In this document: positions 18,175 through 28,573 of the stretch, piece after piece
How the letters are laid out: each line of letters starts with the position of its first letter
Position numbering within the stretch: position 1 is the stretch's first letter
NCBI RefSeq assembly: GCF_022879595.1
Contig: NZ_CP084265.1
Location: 1,302,001 to 1,366,000, forward strand
Reading direction: 5' to 3'
DNA: 64,000 nt
Origin: Caballeronia sp. Lep1P3
GTDB lineage: Bacteria; Pseudomonadota; Gammaproteobacteria; Burkholderiales; Burkholderiaceae
Position numbers and translations under genes: made by a program
Notes under the pieces: model-generated
The model's database searches: none
What the model saw: only the letters and a program-made list of their open reading frames with translations
What the model was told of the DNA's origin: nothing

Positions 18175-20106
18175 TTGACACACTCCCACGACAGCGATTC
18201 GCCCGAATCCGCGCGGCCCGTGCATGCCGCGGACGTCCATGAGTCGGCCGATGCCGGCGAACGCACGCGCATCGACGAGAGCGCCGACGGCGAAGATCGT
18301 CCGCGTCGCGGCCTGCGCCGCGGGCCGCGCAGCCTGATCGCGCGTCGCCGCGCTGTCGCCAAGACCAAGGGCGATGCCGCGCCGGACGCAGTCGCCGAGG
18401 CACCGCCAGAAGGCGTCGCCGCCGCGCAGCCGCGTGCGTCCCGCAAAGACGCGGGCGCGAAGGCGCCGCGCAACGCCGCCGCGAGGCGTGACGCCGGTGG
18501 CGCCGACGAGGGTGCCGCAAAGCAGGGCAGGCGCAAGCAGCCGCGCCGCGACGACGGCGAGCAGGGCGCGCAAGGTGCGCAGGCGGCGGATGCTGCGGCC
18601 GCACCGCGCGATGGCGCTCGACGCAAGAATGCGCCGCAAAAACGCGACAAGGGCGGCCGGCAGAACGCGCGCAACGACTCCGGGCCGGCGACGGTCGAGA
18701 GCGCGGCAGCCGCCGCCGTCGACGACGTCTTCGCCTACGTCACGTCTCCCGCATTCGACGCGGACAACGGAGCGGCCGGCGTGCGCGCGCCGATGCTGCG
18801 CCGCGGCCGCAGCGCGCCGCAGCAAAAGCGCGTGCTCGAGCCGGACGAAGACGCGCCCAAGCTGCACAAGGTTCTCGCCGATGCCGGCATGGGTTCGCGG
18901 CGCGACATGGAAGAGCTGATCATCGCCGGACGCGTGTCGGTGAACGGCGAGCCGGCGCATATCGGCCAGCGCATCATGCCGACGGACCAGGTCCGCATCA
19001 ACGGCAAGCCGCTCAAGCGAAAGCTCGCGAGCAAGCCGCCGCGCATCCTGCTGTATCACAAGCCGATGGGCGAAATCGTCAGCCACGCGGACCCGGAGGG
19101 CCGTCCCTCGGTGTTCGACAAGCTGCCGTCGATGAAAACGGCGAAATGGCTCGCGGTCGGGCGGCTCGACTTCAACACCGAAGGCCTGCTGCTGCTGACG
19201 ACGTCGGGCGACCTCGCCAACCGCTTCATGCATCCGCGCTACAGCGTCGAGCGTGAGTACGCGGTGCGCGTCGTCGGCCAGTTGTCGGAGGCGATGAAGC
19301 AGAAGCTGCTGAAAGGCATCGAACTCGACGACGGCCCCGCCAACTTCCTGCGTATTCAGGACGGTGGCGGCGAGGGCACGAATCACTGGTATCACGTCGC
19401 GCTCGCGGAAGGCCGCAATCGCGAAGTGCGCCGGATGTTCGAGGCCGCCGGCCTGATGGTGAGCCGGCTGATCCGCACGCGCCACGGCCCGATCGCATTG
19501 CCGCGCGGACTGAAGCGCGGGCGCTGGGAGGAACTCGAGGACAACCAGGTGCGCAGCCTGATGGAATCGGTCGGCCTCAAGGCGCCCACGGCCGAAAAGG
19601 GCGCGCGCAATTCGGCCCCGCGCGTGCAGCCCGATCCGATGCAGACGTCGATGGGCTTCATCACGCGCGAGCCGGTGCTGAGTTCGCACTCGCGCATGGC
19701 ACAGACGCCGGGTCGCGGCGGTCGTCGGGGCGCGGCGGCGGGCGGCTTGCCCGGCGCGTTCGGAACGGGTGGAATGGGTGGGATGGGTGGAATGGGCGGC
19801 GCGGGCGGAATGGGTGGCTTCGGCGGAAACGCGGGCGGCACCGGCGGCACAGGTCGCCGCGGCCCCCGGGAGCCGAACGGCAACCGGATCGGCAACGAAC
19901 CGAACGGCAATCGCGCGAACGGTGGCCGTGCCGGTCAGCGCGGCGTGCGGGGACAGGCGCCGCAGGCCGCGAACGGCCCCGCCAAGCGCGCCGCGAACGG
20001 CAACGCCCCGCGCGGCGGCAATCGTCAGGGCGGCGCGCAGCAAGGCGCGGGACAGGGCAAGGCGGGCGGTGCCCGCGGTCAACGCAATCGCTCTCGCGGG
20101 CGCTGA
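18175..20106 (+). CDS. rluB: 23S rRNA pseudouridine synthase (RluB-type) with long disordered ends
   Basis: A 643-residue protein starting at a TTG preceded by GAGGT. Residues 1-220 are basic, Arg/Ala/Asp-rich and disordered. An S4 RNA-binding domain follows ([17 protein letters not shown]) and then the RsuA/RluB catalytic domain with the active-site Asp in [14 protein letters not shown]. RluB makes pseudouridine 2605 (E. coli numbering) in 23S rRNA. The C-terminal ~150 residues are Gly/Met- then Asn/Arg/Gly-rich, including Gly-Met-Gly-Gly repeats. The conserved core is standard. Confidence 0.92.
   Translation: MTHSHDSDSPESARPVHAADVHESADAGERTRIDESADGEDRPRRGLRRGPRSLIARRRAVAKTKGDAAPDAVAEAPPEGVAAAQPRASRKDAGAKAPRNAAARRDAGGADEGAAKQGRRKQPRRDDGEQGAQGAQAADAAAAPRDGARRKNAPQKRDKGGRQNARNDSGPATVESAAAAAVDDVFAYVTSPAFDADNGAAGVRAPMLRRGRSAPQQKRVLEPDEDAPKLHKVLADAGMGSRRDMEELIIAGRVSVNGEPAHIGQRIMPTDQVRINGKPLKRKLASKPPRILLYHKPMGEIVSHADPEGRPSVFDKLPSMKTAKWLAVGRLDFNTEGLLLLTTSGDLANRFMHPRYSVEREYAVRVVGQLSEAMKQKLLKGIELDDGPANFLRIQDGGGEGTNHWYHVALAEGRNREVRRMFEAAGLMVSRLIRTRHGPIALPRGLKRGRWEELEDNQVRSLMESVGLKAPTAEKGARNSAPRVQPDPMQTSMGFITREPVLSSHSRMAQTPGRGGRRGAAAGGLPGAFGTGGMGGMGGMGGAGGMGGFGGNAGGTGGTGRRGPREPNGNRIGNEPNGNRANGGRAGQRGVRGQAPQAANGPAKRAANGNAPRGGNRQGGAQQGAGQGKAGGARGQRNRSRGR
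19768..19818 (+). repeat. Gly-Met-coding tandem repeat in rluB
   Basis: Imperfect 9-base units of the form GGNATGGGT encode repeated Gly-Met-Gly. Confidence 0.75.
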
Positions 20107-20255
20107 CGCATCGGCCAAAGCGTGGCGTCTGATCGCTGCGCGCGAGGCGCGTCAAGCTCGCGAGCGGAATCATCGAGCCCGACGCGCGCCGATCTGCAGC
20201 ACAGCGCAAACGCATGCGAATCGGCGCGAAACAGTGCCGATCGCGCGCGTTACGT
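20107..20255. other. Gene-free stretch between rluB and the rimP leader promoter
   Basis: No gene, RNA or terminator for rluB is evident. Confidence 0.4.
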
Positions 20256-20284
20256 TTGCGTTTATCCTGAAAAATGGCTAAAAT
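20256..20284 (+). promoter_or_regulatory. Promoter of the rimP-nusA-infB leader
   Basis: TTGCGT (20256-20261) and TAAAAT (20279-20284) with a 17-base spacer. Transcription should start near 20291. Confidence 0.65.
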
Positions 20285-20289
20285 CACGG

Positions 20290-20368
20290 AGTCGCTGGGC
20301 ACATAGTTTTCGCGCTGCCCGGGTGCGACCTCGGTTGAAGAAGATGGGCGTTGCGCCCATTTTTTTTT
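20290..20368 (+). ncRNA. Short structured leader RNA ending in an intrinsic terminator upstream of rimP
   Basis: The expected transcript is about 78 bases. Hairpin 1 pairs 20295-20301 with 20316-20322 (7 bp, one G-U). Hairpin 2 pairs 20344-20350 with 20354-20360 and is followed by a run of about nine T, a strong terminator. The end lies 130 bases before the rimP start. It could be an attenuator of the translation-factor operon or an independent small RNA; the sequence alone does not decide. Confidence 0.55.
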
Positions 20369-20497
20369 GGCTTTTTGGTTCGGCATCTCGGGAGCAGGGG
20401 TGCGCGCCCGGTCGAGGCGCTCGCCCGCAGGTGTTTTCGCGGCGTTGAGTGCGGCGTGGAGTCCGATACGCGATTCGCGAAACACCTTGGAGTTACT

Positions 20498-20956
20498 GTG
20501 CAACTGACGGAATTGATTGAAACCACGGTCTCGAGCCTGGGCTACGAGCTTGTCGATCTCGAACGTTCGGGAGGCGGCATGCTGCGTATTTATATCGACC
20601 AGCCGGCCGGTATTGCCATCGAGGACTGCGAGAAAGTCACGCGTCAGCTTCAGTATGTGCTCGAAGTCGAGCATGTCGACTACGACCGCCTCGAAGTATC
20701 GTCGCCGGGGCTCGACCGTCCGCTTAAGAAGCTGGCGGACTTCGAGCGCTTCGCGGGAAGCGAAGCCGCCATCACATTGAAAAAGCCGCTGGACGGACGC
20801 AAGTCGTTCCGCGGCATCCTGCACGCCCCGCAAGGCGAAACGATCGGATTGGAATTTGAAGGGAAGGACGGCGCCGCGATGCTTGATTTCACGCTCGCGG
20901 ACCTCGATAAAGCACGTCTCGTCCCCAAAGTTGACTTTAGGAGCCGCAAACAATGA
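20498..20956 (+). CDS. rimP: Ribosome maturation factor RimP
   Basis: A 152-residue protein starting at a GTG with GGAG at 20489-20492. It matches RimP throughout: [21 protein letters not shown], then [19 protein letters not shown], and [15 protein letters not shown]. RimP is needed for maturation of the 30S subunit. The frame is open further upstream, but family proteins begin here. The stop overlaps the nusA start by 4 bases. Confidence 0.95.
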   Translation: MQLTELIETTVSSLGYELVDLERSGGGMLRIYIDQPAGIAIEDCEKVTRQLQYVLEVEHVDYDRLEVSSPGLDRPLKKLADFERFAGSEAAITLKKPLDGRKSFRGILHAPQGETIGLEFEGKDGAAMLDFTLADLDKARLVPKVDFRSRKQ

Positions 20957-22428
20957 GTCGCGAAGTTTTGATGCTGGCGGATGCGCTGGCGCGCGAAAAG
21001 AACGTCAACAAGGACGTGGTGTACGCAGCCCTGGAAGCTGCGCTTGCTTCGGCAACGAAAAAGCTGTTCGAGGAAGATGTCGATATTCGCGTCGCGATCG
21101 ACCGTGAAAGCGGCGAGCACGAGACGTTCCGCCGCTGGCGCGTAGTGCCGGACGAGGCCGGCCTGCAGGAGCCGGATCAGGAAATCCTGTTGTTCGAAGC
21201 GAAGGAGCAAAAGCCCGACGCGGAAGTGGACGAGTTCATCGAAGAGCCGATTCCGTCGATCGAATTCGGCCGCATCGGCGCACAGGCCGCGAAGCAGGTC
21301 ATTCTGCAGAAGGTGCGCGACGCCGAGCGCGAACAGATCCTGAACGACTTCCTCGAGCGCGGCGAAAAGATCATGACCGGCTCGGTCAAGCGTCTGGACA
21401 AGGGAAATTTCATCGTCGAATCGGGCCGCGTCGAAGCGCTGCTGCGCCGCGACCAGCTTATTCCGAAGGAAAACCTTCGCGTGGGCGACCGCGTGCGCGC
21501 GTACATCGCGAAGGTCGACCGCACGGCGCGCGGCCCGCAGATCGAACTGTCGCGCACCGCGCCCGAATTTCTGATGAAGCTCTTCGAACTCGAAGTGCCC
21601 GAAATCGAACAGGGGCTGCTGGAAATCAAGGCAGCCGCGCGCGATCCCGGCGTGCGTGCGAAAATCGGGGTGATCGCCTACGACAAGCGTATCGACCCGA
21701 TCGGTACGTGCGTGGGCATCCGCGGTTCGCGCGTTCAGGCAGTGCGCAACGAGCTCGGTGGCGAGAACGTCGACATCGTGCTATGGTCGGAAGACCCCGC
21801 GCAGTTCGTGATCGGCGCCCTTGCGCCGGCAGCCGTCCAGTCGATCGTCGTCGATGAAGAGAAGCATTCGATGGACGTCGTGGTGGACGAAAGCGAGCTC
21901 GCGGTCGCCATCGGCCGCAGCGGCCAGAACGTCCGACTCGCCAGCGAACTCACCGGCTGGCAGATCAATATCATGACGCCGGACGAATCGGCGCTGAAGC
22001 AGAACGAAGAGCGTGGCAAGCTGCGCGACCTGTTCATGGCGCGTCTGGATGTGGACGAGGAAGTCGCCGACATCCTGATCGACGAAGGCTTCACGAGCCT
22101 GGAAGAGATCGCCTACGTGCCGCTCAACGAGATGCTCGAAATCGAAGCCTTCGACGAAGACACCGTGCACGAGCTGCGCAACCGCGCGCGCGACGCGCTC
22201 TTGACGATGGCGATCGCCAATGAGGAGAAGGTCGAAGGCGTCGCCCTCGACTTGAAGAGCCTCGAAGGAATGGACAACGAGCTTCTCGCGAAGCTCGCGG
22301 AACACCAAATTCAGACCCGCGACGACCTCGCGGAGCTGGCTGTAGATGAACTGGTCGAAATGACCGGTATGGAAGAGGATGCCGCTCGGGCATTGATCAT
22401 GAAAGCACGTGAACACTGGTTCCAGTGA
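20953..22428 (+). CDS. nusA: Transcription termination/antitermination factor NusA
   Basis: A 491-residue NusA. Domains in order: N-terminal RNA-polymerase-binding domain (1-~125), S1 (~135-200, with [14 protein letters not shown]), KH1 and KH2 (~230-345, with [15 protein letters not shown] and [15 protein letters not shown]), and two acidic C-terminal repeats (~365-490). It controls pausing, termination and rRNA antitermination. Translationally coupled to rimP. Confidence 0.98.
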   Translation: MSREVLMLADALAREKNVNKDVVYAALEAALASATKKLFEEDVDIRVAIDRESGEHETFRRWRVVPDEAGLQEPDQEILLFEAKEQKPDAEVDEFIEEPIPSIEFGRIGAQAAKQVILQKVRDAEREQILNDFLERGEKIMTGSVKRLDKGNFIVESGRVEALLRRDQLIPKENLRVGDRVRAYIAKVDRTARGPQIELSRTAPEFLMKLFELEVPEIEQGLLEIKAAARDPGVRAKIGVIAYDKRIDPIGTCVGIRGSRVQAVRNELGGENVDIVLWSEDPAQFVIGALAPAAVQSIVVDEEKHSMDVVVDESELAVAIGRSGQNVRLASELTGWQINIMTPDESALKQNEERGKLRDLFMARLDVDEEVADILIDEGFTSLEEIAYVPLNEMLEIEAFDEDTVHELRNRARDALLTMAIANEEKVEGVALDLKSLEGMDNELLAKLAEHQIQTRDDLAELAVDELVEMTGMEEDAARALIMKAREHWFQ

Positions 22429-22521
22429 GAAATGACCATGGCGCACTGAAATATCGCGGCCAGTTCGGCCGCATGACCCCGATCTAACCGCAAGGATTGG
22501 TCCTTGCATCAAGAGGAATGA

Positions 22522-25521
22522 ATGGCGAGTAACAACGTAGCCCAATTTGCCGCGGAACTCAAAATGCCTGCGGGCGTCCTGCTCGAGCAGTTGCAGGCGG
22601 CTGGCGTCCAGAAAGCGAGCGCGAACGACGACCTGTCCGAGACGGACAAGGCGCGTCTGCTCGATCATTTGCGCAAGTCGCACGGTTCCGCCGAAGCCGA
22701 CAAGCGCAAGATCACTTTGACCCGCCGGCATACGTCGGAAATCAAGCAATCCGACGCAACGGGTAAAGCTCGCACCATTCAGGTCGAGGTGCGCAAGAAG
22801 CGTGTTTTCGTGAAGCGCGACGAAACCGGCGTGGAGCAGGCGGCCGAGACGCCGAATCACGTCGAGGAGCCGGAAGTCGACGAGGCCGAGCTGCAGCGCC
22901 GCGAGGAAGAAGCGCGCCGCGCCGCCGAACAGCTCGAGCGCGAAGAGCGCGAGCTGAAGGAGCGTCAGGCCCAGCTCGAACGCGAGGAAGCGGAACGCCG
23001 CGAACGCGAGGAAGCGGCCGAAGCCGAGCGTCGCCGTCAGGAAGCTGAGGCGGAGCGCCGTGCGGCGGCTGCCGCTCAGGCAGCGGAAATCTCGCGTGCG
23101 GCTCAGGCGGCACGCCAGGAAGCGCGTACGCAGGTCACGGCCGAAGCGAAGGCCGAAGTCAAGCCGGAGAAGCAGGACAAGCCCGACGACAGCGCCCAGC
23201 GCGCCGCCGCCGAAAAGGCAGCGGAAGAAAAGGCCGCGAGCGAGCGCGCAGCGCAACGCGAAGCCGCCAAGAAGGCAGAAGATGCCGCGCGCGAGGCTGC
23301 CGAGAAGACACGTCTCGAACAGGAAGCCATCGCGAAGCGCCGTGCGGCGGCGGAAGCCGAAGCGCGCGCCATCCGCGAGATGATGAATACGCCGCGCAAG
23401 GCGCAGGTGAAGGCGCCGGAACCGGCGCCCGTCGCGAAGCCGGCGGAAGCCGCGAAGGCCGCCGAAGCGAAGGGCACGCTGCACAAGCCCGCTAAGCCGG
23501 AAGGCGCGCAGGCCGCGCGTCCGGCAGCCGCGAAGAAGCCGGCGGCAGGCGGCGCCGCTGCGCCCGCGACCACGGCGCCGGCTGGCGACAAGAAGAAGGC
23601 TGGCGGCAAGGGCGGCTGGCAACAGGACGATGCAGCAAAGCGCCGCGGCATCAAGACGCGCGGCGACACGAGCGGCGGCGTCGATCGCGGCTGGCGCGGC
23701 GGTCCGAAGGGCCGTGGCAAGCATCAGGAACAGACCACGTTCCAGGCGCCGACCGAACCGATCGTCCGTGAAGTGCACGTTCCGGAAACCATCTCGGTGG
23801 CCGACCTCGCGCACAAGATGTCGGTGAAGGCTTCGGAAGTCATCAAGGTGATGATGAAGCTCGGCCAGATGGTCACGATCAACCAGGTGCTGGACCAGGA
23901 AACGGCGATGATCGTCGTCGAGGAACTGGGCCATCGCGCGGTCGCGGCGAAGCTGGACGATCCGGAAGCGCTGCTGATCGAAGGCGAAACCACCGAGGAA
24001 ACGGCAGAGCGTCTGCCGCGTCCGCCGGTCGTGACGGTCATGGGTCACGTCGACCACGGCAAGACGTCGCTGCTGGACTACATCCGTCGCGCGAAAGTGG
24101 CGGCGGGCGAAGCGGGCGGCATCACGCAGCATATCGGCGCGTATCACGTCGAAACGCCGCGCGGCGTCATTACCTTCCTCGACACGCCGGGTCACGAGGC
24201 CTTCACGGCCATGCGTGCGCGCGGTGCGAAGGCAACGGACATCGTCATTCTGGTGGTCGCAGCGGATGACGGCGTGATGCCGCAGACGAAGGAAGCGATC
24301 GCTCACGCGAAGGCGGGCGGCGTGCCGATCGTCGTCGCGATCAACAAGATCGACAAGCCGGACGCCAACCCCGACCGCGTGAAGCAGGAACTCGTCGCGG
24401 AAGGCGTGGTGCCGGAAGAGTACGGTGGCGATTCGCCGTTCCTCGAAGTGTCGGCGAAAACCGGCAAGGGCATCGACGATCTGCTGGAAAACGTGTCGTT
24501 GCAGGCCGAAGTGATGGAACTGACCGCGCCGGTCGAAGCGGCTGCGAAGGGTCTCGTCATCGAAGCCAAGCTCGACAAGGGCAAGGGTCCGGTCGCGACC
24601 ATTCTGGTTCAGTCGGGCACGCTCAACCGCGGCGACGTGGTTCTGGCGGGCAGCGCCTACGGCCGTGTCCGCGCAATGCTGGACGAAACGGGCAAGCCGA
24701 CGAAGACCGCGGGTCCGTCGATTCCGGTCGAGATTCAGGGTCTGTCGGAAGTCCCGGCAGCGGGAGAGGAAGTCATCGTCCTGCCGGACGAGCGCAAGGC
24801 CCGCGAAATCGCGCTGTTCCGTCAGGGCAAGTTCCGCGACGTGAAGCTCGCGAAGCAACAGGCCGCGAAGCTGGAAAACATGCTGGAGCAGATGGGCGAA
24901 GGCGAAGTGCAGAACCTGCCGCTCATCGTCAAGGCGGACGTGCAGGGCTCGCAGGAAGCGCTCGTGCAGTCGCTGCAGAAGCTGTCGACCGGCGAAGTGC
25001 GCGTTCAGATCGTGCACAGCGCGGTCGGCGCGATCAGCGAGTCGGACGTCAACCTGGCGACGGCGTCGAAGGCGGTCATCATCGGCTTCAACACGCGTGC
25101 GGATGCACAGGCGCGCAAGGTGGCCGAGGCGAACGGCATCGACATCCGTTACTACAACATCATCTATGACGCAGTGGATGAGGTGAAGGCGGCAATGTCC
25201 GGCATGCTCGCGCCGGAGAAGCGCGAGACGGTGACGGGCACGGTCGAGGTGCGTCAGGTTATCCGCGTGCCGAAGGTCGGTCTGATCGCGGGTTGTATGG
25301 TGACGGACGGTGTGGTCAAGCGTTCCTCGTCGGTGCGCGTGATTCGCAACAACGTCGTGATCCATACCGGCGAGCTGGATTCGCTGAAGCGCTTCAAGGA
25401 CGACGTCAAGGAAGTGCGTCAGGGCTTCGAGTGCGGTATGTCGATCAAGAACTTCAACGACGTCGCCGAGGGCGACCAGTTCGAAGTCTTCGAAGTGACG
25501 GAAGTGGCTCGCACGCTGTAA
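22522..25521 (+). CDS. infB: Translation initiation factor IF-2
   Basis: A 999-residue IF-2. The N-terminal part has the small IF2-N fold ([18 protein letters not shown]), then a long charged Glu/Arg/Ala coiled region (about 120-300) and an Ala/Lys-rich linker. The second IF2-N repeat begins near residue 415. The GTPase domain carries GHVDHGKT near residue 508, DTPGHE and NKID. C-terminal domains bind fMet-tRNA. AAGAGGA precedes the start. It places initiator tRNA on the 30S subunit. Confidence 0.98.
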   Translation: MASNNVAQFAAELKMPAGVLLEQLQAAGVQKASANDDLSETDKARLLDHLRKSHGSAEADKRKITLTRRHTSEIKQSDATGKARTIQVEVRKKRVFVKRDETGVEQAAETPNHVEEPEVDEAELQRREEEARRAAEQLEREERELKERQAQLEREEAERREREEAAEAERRRQEAEAERRAAAAAQAAEISRAAQAARQEARTQVTAEAKAEVKPEKQDKPDDSAQRAAAEKAAEEKAASERAAQREAAKKAEDAAREAAEKTRLEQEAIAKRRAAAEAEARAIREMMNTPRKAQVKAPEPAPVAKPAEAAKAAEAKGTLHKPAKPEGAQAARPAAAKKPAAGGAAAPATTAPAGDKKKAGGKGGWQQDDAAKRRGIKTRGDTSGGVDRGWRGGPKGRGKHQEQTTFQAPTEPIVREVHVPETISVADLAHKMSVKASEVIKVMMKLGQMVTINQVLDQETAMIVVEELGHRAVAAKLDDPEALLIEGETTEETAERLPRPPVVTVMGHVDHGKTSLLDYIRRAKVAAGEAGGITQHIGAYHVETPRGVITFLDTPGHEAFTAMRARGAKATDIVILVVAADDGVMPQTKEAIAHAKAGGVPIVVAINKIDKPDANPDRVKQELVAEGVVPEEYGGDSPFLEVSAKTGKGIDDLLENVSLQAEVMELTAPVEAAAKGLVIEAKLDKGKGPVATILVQSGTLNRGDVVLAGSAYGRVRAMLDETGKPTKTAGPSIPVEIQGLSEVPAAGEEVIVLPDERKAREIALFRQGKFRDVKLAKQQAAKLENMLEQMGEGEVQNLPLIVKADVQGSQEALVQSLQKLSTGEVRVQIVHSAVGAISESDVNLATASKAVIIGFNTRADAQARKVAEANGIDIRYYNIIYDAVDEVKAAMSGMLAPEKRETVTGTVEVRQVIRVPKVGLIAGCMVTDGVVKRSSSVRVIRNNVVIHTGELDSLKRFKDDVKEVRQGFECGMSIKNFNDVAEGDQFEVFEVTEVARTL

Positions 25522-25543
25522 CGCATCATTGCGCTGAGCCTCG

Positions 25544-25579
25544 AGGCGGAGCGGGCCTGTCGGCTGCTCCGCCTTTTTT
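25544..25579 (+). terminator. Intrinsic terminator between infB and rbfA
   Basis: A 9-bp stem (25544-25552 with 25566-25574) with a 13-base loop and six T. It sits inside what is usually one operon. Confidence 0.75.
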
Positions 25580-25615
25580 CTTTTGGCGCGGCCAAGCAAG
25601 AATGGACAGAACATC

Positions 25616-26002
25616 ATGGCTAAAAGACGTACCTCCGCGAACCGCAACGTGCAGATCGCCGATCAGATCCAGCGCGATCTTTCCGAACTGATGCGCGAGG
25701 TGAAAGACCCGCGCATCGGTCTCGTGACGATGCAAAGCGTCGAACTCACGCCCGATTACGCGCACGCAAAGGTCTATTTCACGACGCTCACGGGCGACCC
25801 GAAGGCGACAGAGGAAGCGCTGAATCACGCGGCGGGCCATCTACATAATCAGCTCTTCAAGCGCCTGCACATTCATACGGTGCCTACGCTGCACTTCCAC
25901 TACGACAAGACCATCGAGAAGGCCGTCGAGATGTCGCGCCTCATCGAAGAAGCGAACGCGACGCGCGCGAAAGATGCGGCGGATGACGAAGAAGGCGCGT
26001 AA
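25616..26002 (+). CDS. rbfA: Ribosome-binding factor A
   Basis: A 128-residue single-KH-domain protein ([44 protein letters not shown]). RbfA helps mature the 5' end of 16S rRNA and the 30S subunit. An upstream in-frame ATG at 25583 exists, but the family N-terminus starts at 25616. The stop is directly followed by the truB GTG. Confidence 0.95.
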   Translation: MAKRRTSANRNVQIADQIQRDLSELMREVKDPRIGLVTMQSVELTPDYAHAKVYFTTLTGDPKATEEALNHAAGHLHNQLFKRLHIHTVPTLHFHYDKTIEKAVEMSRLIEEANATRAKDAADDEEGA

Positions 26003-26926
26003 GTGAAAGGCGGTCCGAAGATTCCGCGCCGCGCGCTCGACGGCGTACTGCTTCTCGACAAGCCGCTCGGTTTGTCCAGCAACGACGCGCTCATCAAGGC
26101 GAAGCGCCTCTACCTGGCGAAGAAGGCCGGCCACACGGGCACGCTCGATCCGCTTGCGACCGGTCTGCTGCCGCTTTGCTTCGGCGAGGCGACGAAGTTC
26201 TCGCAAGACCTGCTCGACGCCGACAAGACCTACGAAGCCACGATGCGCTTGGGCGTTCGCACGACGACGGGCGATGCCGAAGGCGAGGCCATCGAGTCGC
26301 GCGAGGTAGCATGCGACGAAGCGGCCGTCGAAGCGGCGATTGAGCGGTTCATCGGCGAAATCGTGCAGATACCGCCGATGTACTCGGCGCTCAAGCGCGA
26401 CGGCAAGCCGCTCTACGAATACGCGCGCGCGGGGCAGACGGTCGAGCGCGAAGGACGCCAGGTGACGATTCACGCGCTCGCGATGATCGCGTGCGCGCTG
26501 CCGCTCGTGACGTTTCGCGTGACGTGCAGCAAGGGCACGTATGTCCGCACGCTCGCGGAAGACATCGGCGAGGCGCTCGGTTGTGGCGCGCATCTGACCG
26601 CGCTGCGGCGCACGGGCGTCGGCGCGCTGACGCTCGAAAACGCGGTGACGCTCGATGCATTGGCGGCCATGACCGAAGCGGAGCGCGACCAAACGCTCCA
26701 GCCGGTCGACGCGCTATTGTCCACGTTCCCCGCTATCCGGCTCGACGACGCCGCGACCGCGCGCTTTCTTCATGGTCAGCGCCTGAAGCTCGCGGAGGTA
26801 TCGTCCGCCGGACTCGAAGCCGGGCGCGTCCGTGTGTATGCGCAGGAGGGCGGCCGCTTGCTGGGCGTCGCGAAAGCGGGTGAGGGCGTGCTCGCGCCGG
26901 AGCGCCTGGTCGTCACGGCGAACTGA
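26003..26926 (+). CDS. truB: tRNA pseudouridine(55) synthase TruB
   Basis: A 307-residue TruB starting at a GTG with no gap after rbfA. The catalytic Asp49 lies in GHTGTLDPLATG; further motifs are SSNDAL and FRVTCSKGTYVRTLAED. A C-terminal PUA-like part covers about 240-307. It makes pseudouridine 55 in the T loop of tRNAs. Last gene of the operon, closed by a strong terminator. Confidence 0.96.
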   Translation: MKGGPKIPRRALDGVLLLDKPLGLSSNDALIKAKRLYLAKKAGHTGTLDPLATGLLPLCFGEATKFSQDLLDADKTYEATMRLGVRTTTGDAEGEAIESREVACDEAAVEAAIERFIGEIVQIPPMYSALKRDGKPLYEYARAGQTVEREGRQVTIHALAMIACALPLVTFRVTCSKGTYVRTLAEDIGEALGCGAHLTALRRTGVGALTLENAVTLDALAAMTEAERDQTLQPVDALLSTFPAIRLDDAATARFLHGQRLKLAEVSSAGLEAGRVRVYAQEGGRLLGVAKAGEGVLAPERLVVTAN

Positions 26927-26928
26927 AA

Positions 26929-26967
26929 CAAAAAAGCCTGGAATCGCAAGATTCCAGGCTTTTTTTT
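26929..26967. terminator. Bidirectional terminator between truB and the emrB gene
   Basis: A 12-bp stem (26934-26945 with 26950-26961) and loop GCAA, flanked by an A run and a T run, so it works for both convergent genes. Confidence 0.92.
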
Positions 26968-26989
26968 ACGATCACGCGCTTCTAGCCGA

Positions 26990-28549
26990 TCAGTGCGCCG
27001 CCGATGCCGCCGCCGCCGAGTCGCCGCCCGACGTCCGCTCGGGCCGCGTGATCCAGATCAGCGCAATCAGCGCGACGAAAATCCCCGCCGAAATATAGAA
27101 CATGTCGTTCACGCCCAACTGCGCGGCCTGCTGCGTCGCCATGCTGTTGAACAGGCCGTAAGCCTGCTGCTGCGACATGCCGAGCGCGCTCATCTGCTGC
27201 ACGGAATTGGCGAACGTCGGATTGAACGAGTTCGCCTGCTCGACGAGTTGCGCGTGATGCACGATCGAGCGATGCTCCCACGCCGTCGAAAAAATCGACG
27301 TGCCGATACCGCCGCACATGATCCGCACGAAGTTCGACAAGCCCGACGCTGCCGGAATGCGATGCCCCGGCAATCCTGACAACGTGATGGACACGAGCGG
27401 AATGAAGAAGCCCGCCATGCCGATGCCCTGAATGAGCGTCGGCAGCGTCAGCGACCATGTGTCGACGCCCGTCGTGTAGCGTGAACGCATCCAGAAGCAC
27501 AACGCGAAGACGAGGAACGCAGCCGTCGCGATGCGTCGCGGATCGGTGCGCGGCAGGAACTTGCCGGTGAGCGGCGAGAGCAGGATCGCGAACACGCCGA
27601 CCGGCGCCATCACGAGACCGGCGTTCGTCGCCGTATAGCCGATATCGGTTTGCAGCCACAGCGGCAGCAGCACGAGATTGCCGAAGTAGAGCCCGTAGCC
27701 GATCGAAAGCGCGATGGTGCCGCCCGTGAAGTTGCGCAGTTCGAAGAGCGACAGATCGACGACCGGATGCTCCGCCGTCAACTCCCACACGATGAAGAAC
27801 GCGAACGAAATCACCGCGATCAGCGCGAGCACGACGATGGTGGTCGAGTTGAACCAGTCGAGGTCCTTGCCCTTGTCGAGCATGACCTGCAGCGAGCCGA
27901 CCCAGACGACGAGCAGCCCGAGACCGACGGTATCGATCGGCGCCTTGCGAATCACGCTGTCCCGGTCGCGGAAAATAGCGAAGGTGGCGAGCGCTGCCGC
28001 AAACCCGACCGGAATGTTCACGTAGAAGATCCACGGCCAGGAGATGTTGTCCGAGATCCAGCCGCCGAGCACCGGCCCCGCGACCGGCGCGATAAGCGTG
28101 GTCATCGACCACATCGAGAGCGCCATCGGCGCCTTTTCGCGCGGATAGCTCGCGAGCAGCAGCGTCTGCGAAAGCGGAATCATCGGGCCGGCGACCGCGC
28201 CTTGCAGCACGCGCGCGGCGAGCAGGAACGGCAGCGTCGGCGCGAGTCCGCACAGCCACGACGCGAGCACGAACAAAATAATCGAGCCGAGAAAGAGGCG
28301 CACTTGCCCGAAGCGCTGCGTGAGCCAGCCGGTGAGCGGCACCGAGATCGCGTTGGCGACCGCGAACGACGTGATGACCCACGTGCCCTGATCGGACGAG
28401 ACGCCGAGATCGCCGGAGATCGACGGAATCGAAACGTTCGCGATCGACGTGTCGAGCACGTTCATGAACACGGCGAGCGAGACCGCGATGGTCCCGACGA
28501 CGAGCTTGCCGCCCGAAAGCGGCGGATGGACGACGTTAGCTTGAGACAT
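26990..28549 (-). CDS. emrB: DHA2-family multidrug efflux MFS permease (EmrB-like)
   Basis: A 519-residue, very hydrophobic protein with the 14-segment pattern of the EmrB/QacA family, including LDTSIANVSIPSISGDLG in segment 1 and GPVLGGWISD (motif C). As the inner-membrane proton antiporter it should work with EmrA and the outer-membrane factor encoded just upstream. Last gene of the marR-OMF-emrA-emrB operon. Confidence 0.93.
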   Translation of the reverse strand: MSQANVVHPPLSGGKLVVGTIAVSLAVFMNVLDTSIANVSIPSISGDLGVSSDQGTWVITSFAVANAISVPLTGWLTQRFGQVRLFLGSIILFVLASWLCGLAPTLPFLLAARVLQGAVAGPMIPLSQTLLLASYPREKAPMALSMWSMTTLIAPVAGPVLGGWISDNISWPWIFYVNIPVGFAAALATFAIFRDRDSVIRKAPIDTVGLGLLVVWVGSLQVMLDKGKDLDWFNSTTIVVLALIAVISFAFFIVWELTAEHPVVDLSLFELRNFTGGTIALSIGYGLYFGNLVLLPLWLQTDIGYTATNAGLVMAPVGVFAILLSPLTGKFLPRTDPRRIATAAFLVFALCFWMRSRYTTGVDTWSLTLPTLIQGIGMAGFFIPLVSITLSGLPGHRIPAASGLSNFVRIMCGGIGTSIFSTAWEHRSIVHHAQLVEQANSFNPTFANSVQQMSALGMSQQQAYGLFNSMATQQAAQLGVNDMFYISAGIFVALIALIWITRPERTSGGDSAAAASAAH

Positions 28550-28573
28550 GTGTCGAGTGTGCGAGGGTGCCGC

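Noticed and set aside
19768..19818. Tandem G-rich repeats as a CRISPR-like or minisatellite array
   Set aside because: The units are in frame within rluB, imperfect and only 9 bases long; they encode a Gly-Met tail. No spacer-repeat pattern was seen anywhere in the window.
21781..25647. A 1288-residue open frame on the minus strand opposite nusA and infB
   Set aside because: Its translation is Arg/His/Leu-rich with no family motif, and it mirrors the codon pattern of two unmistakable plus-strand genes. High GC leaves long antisense frames open.
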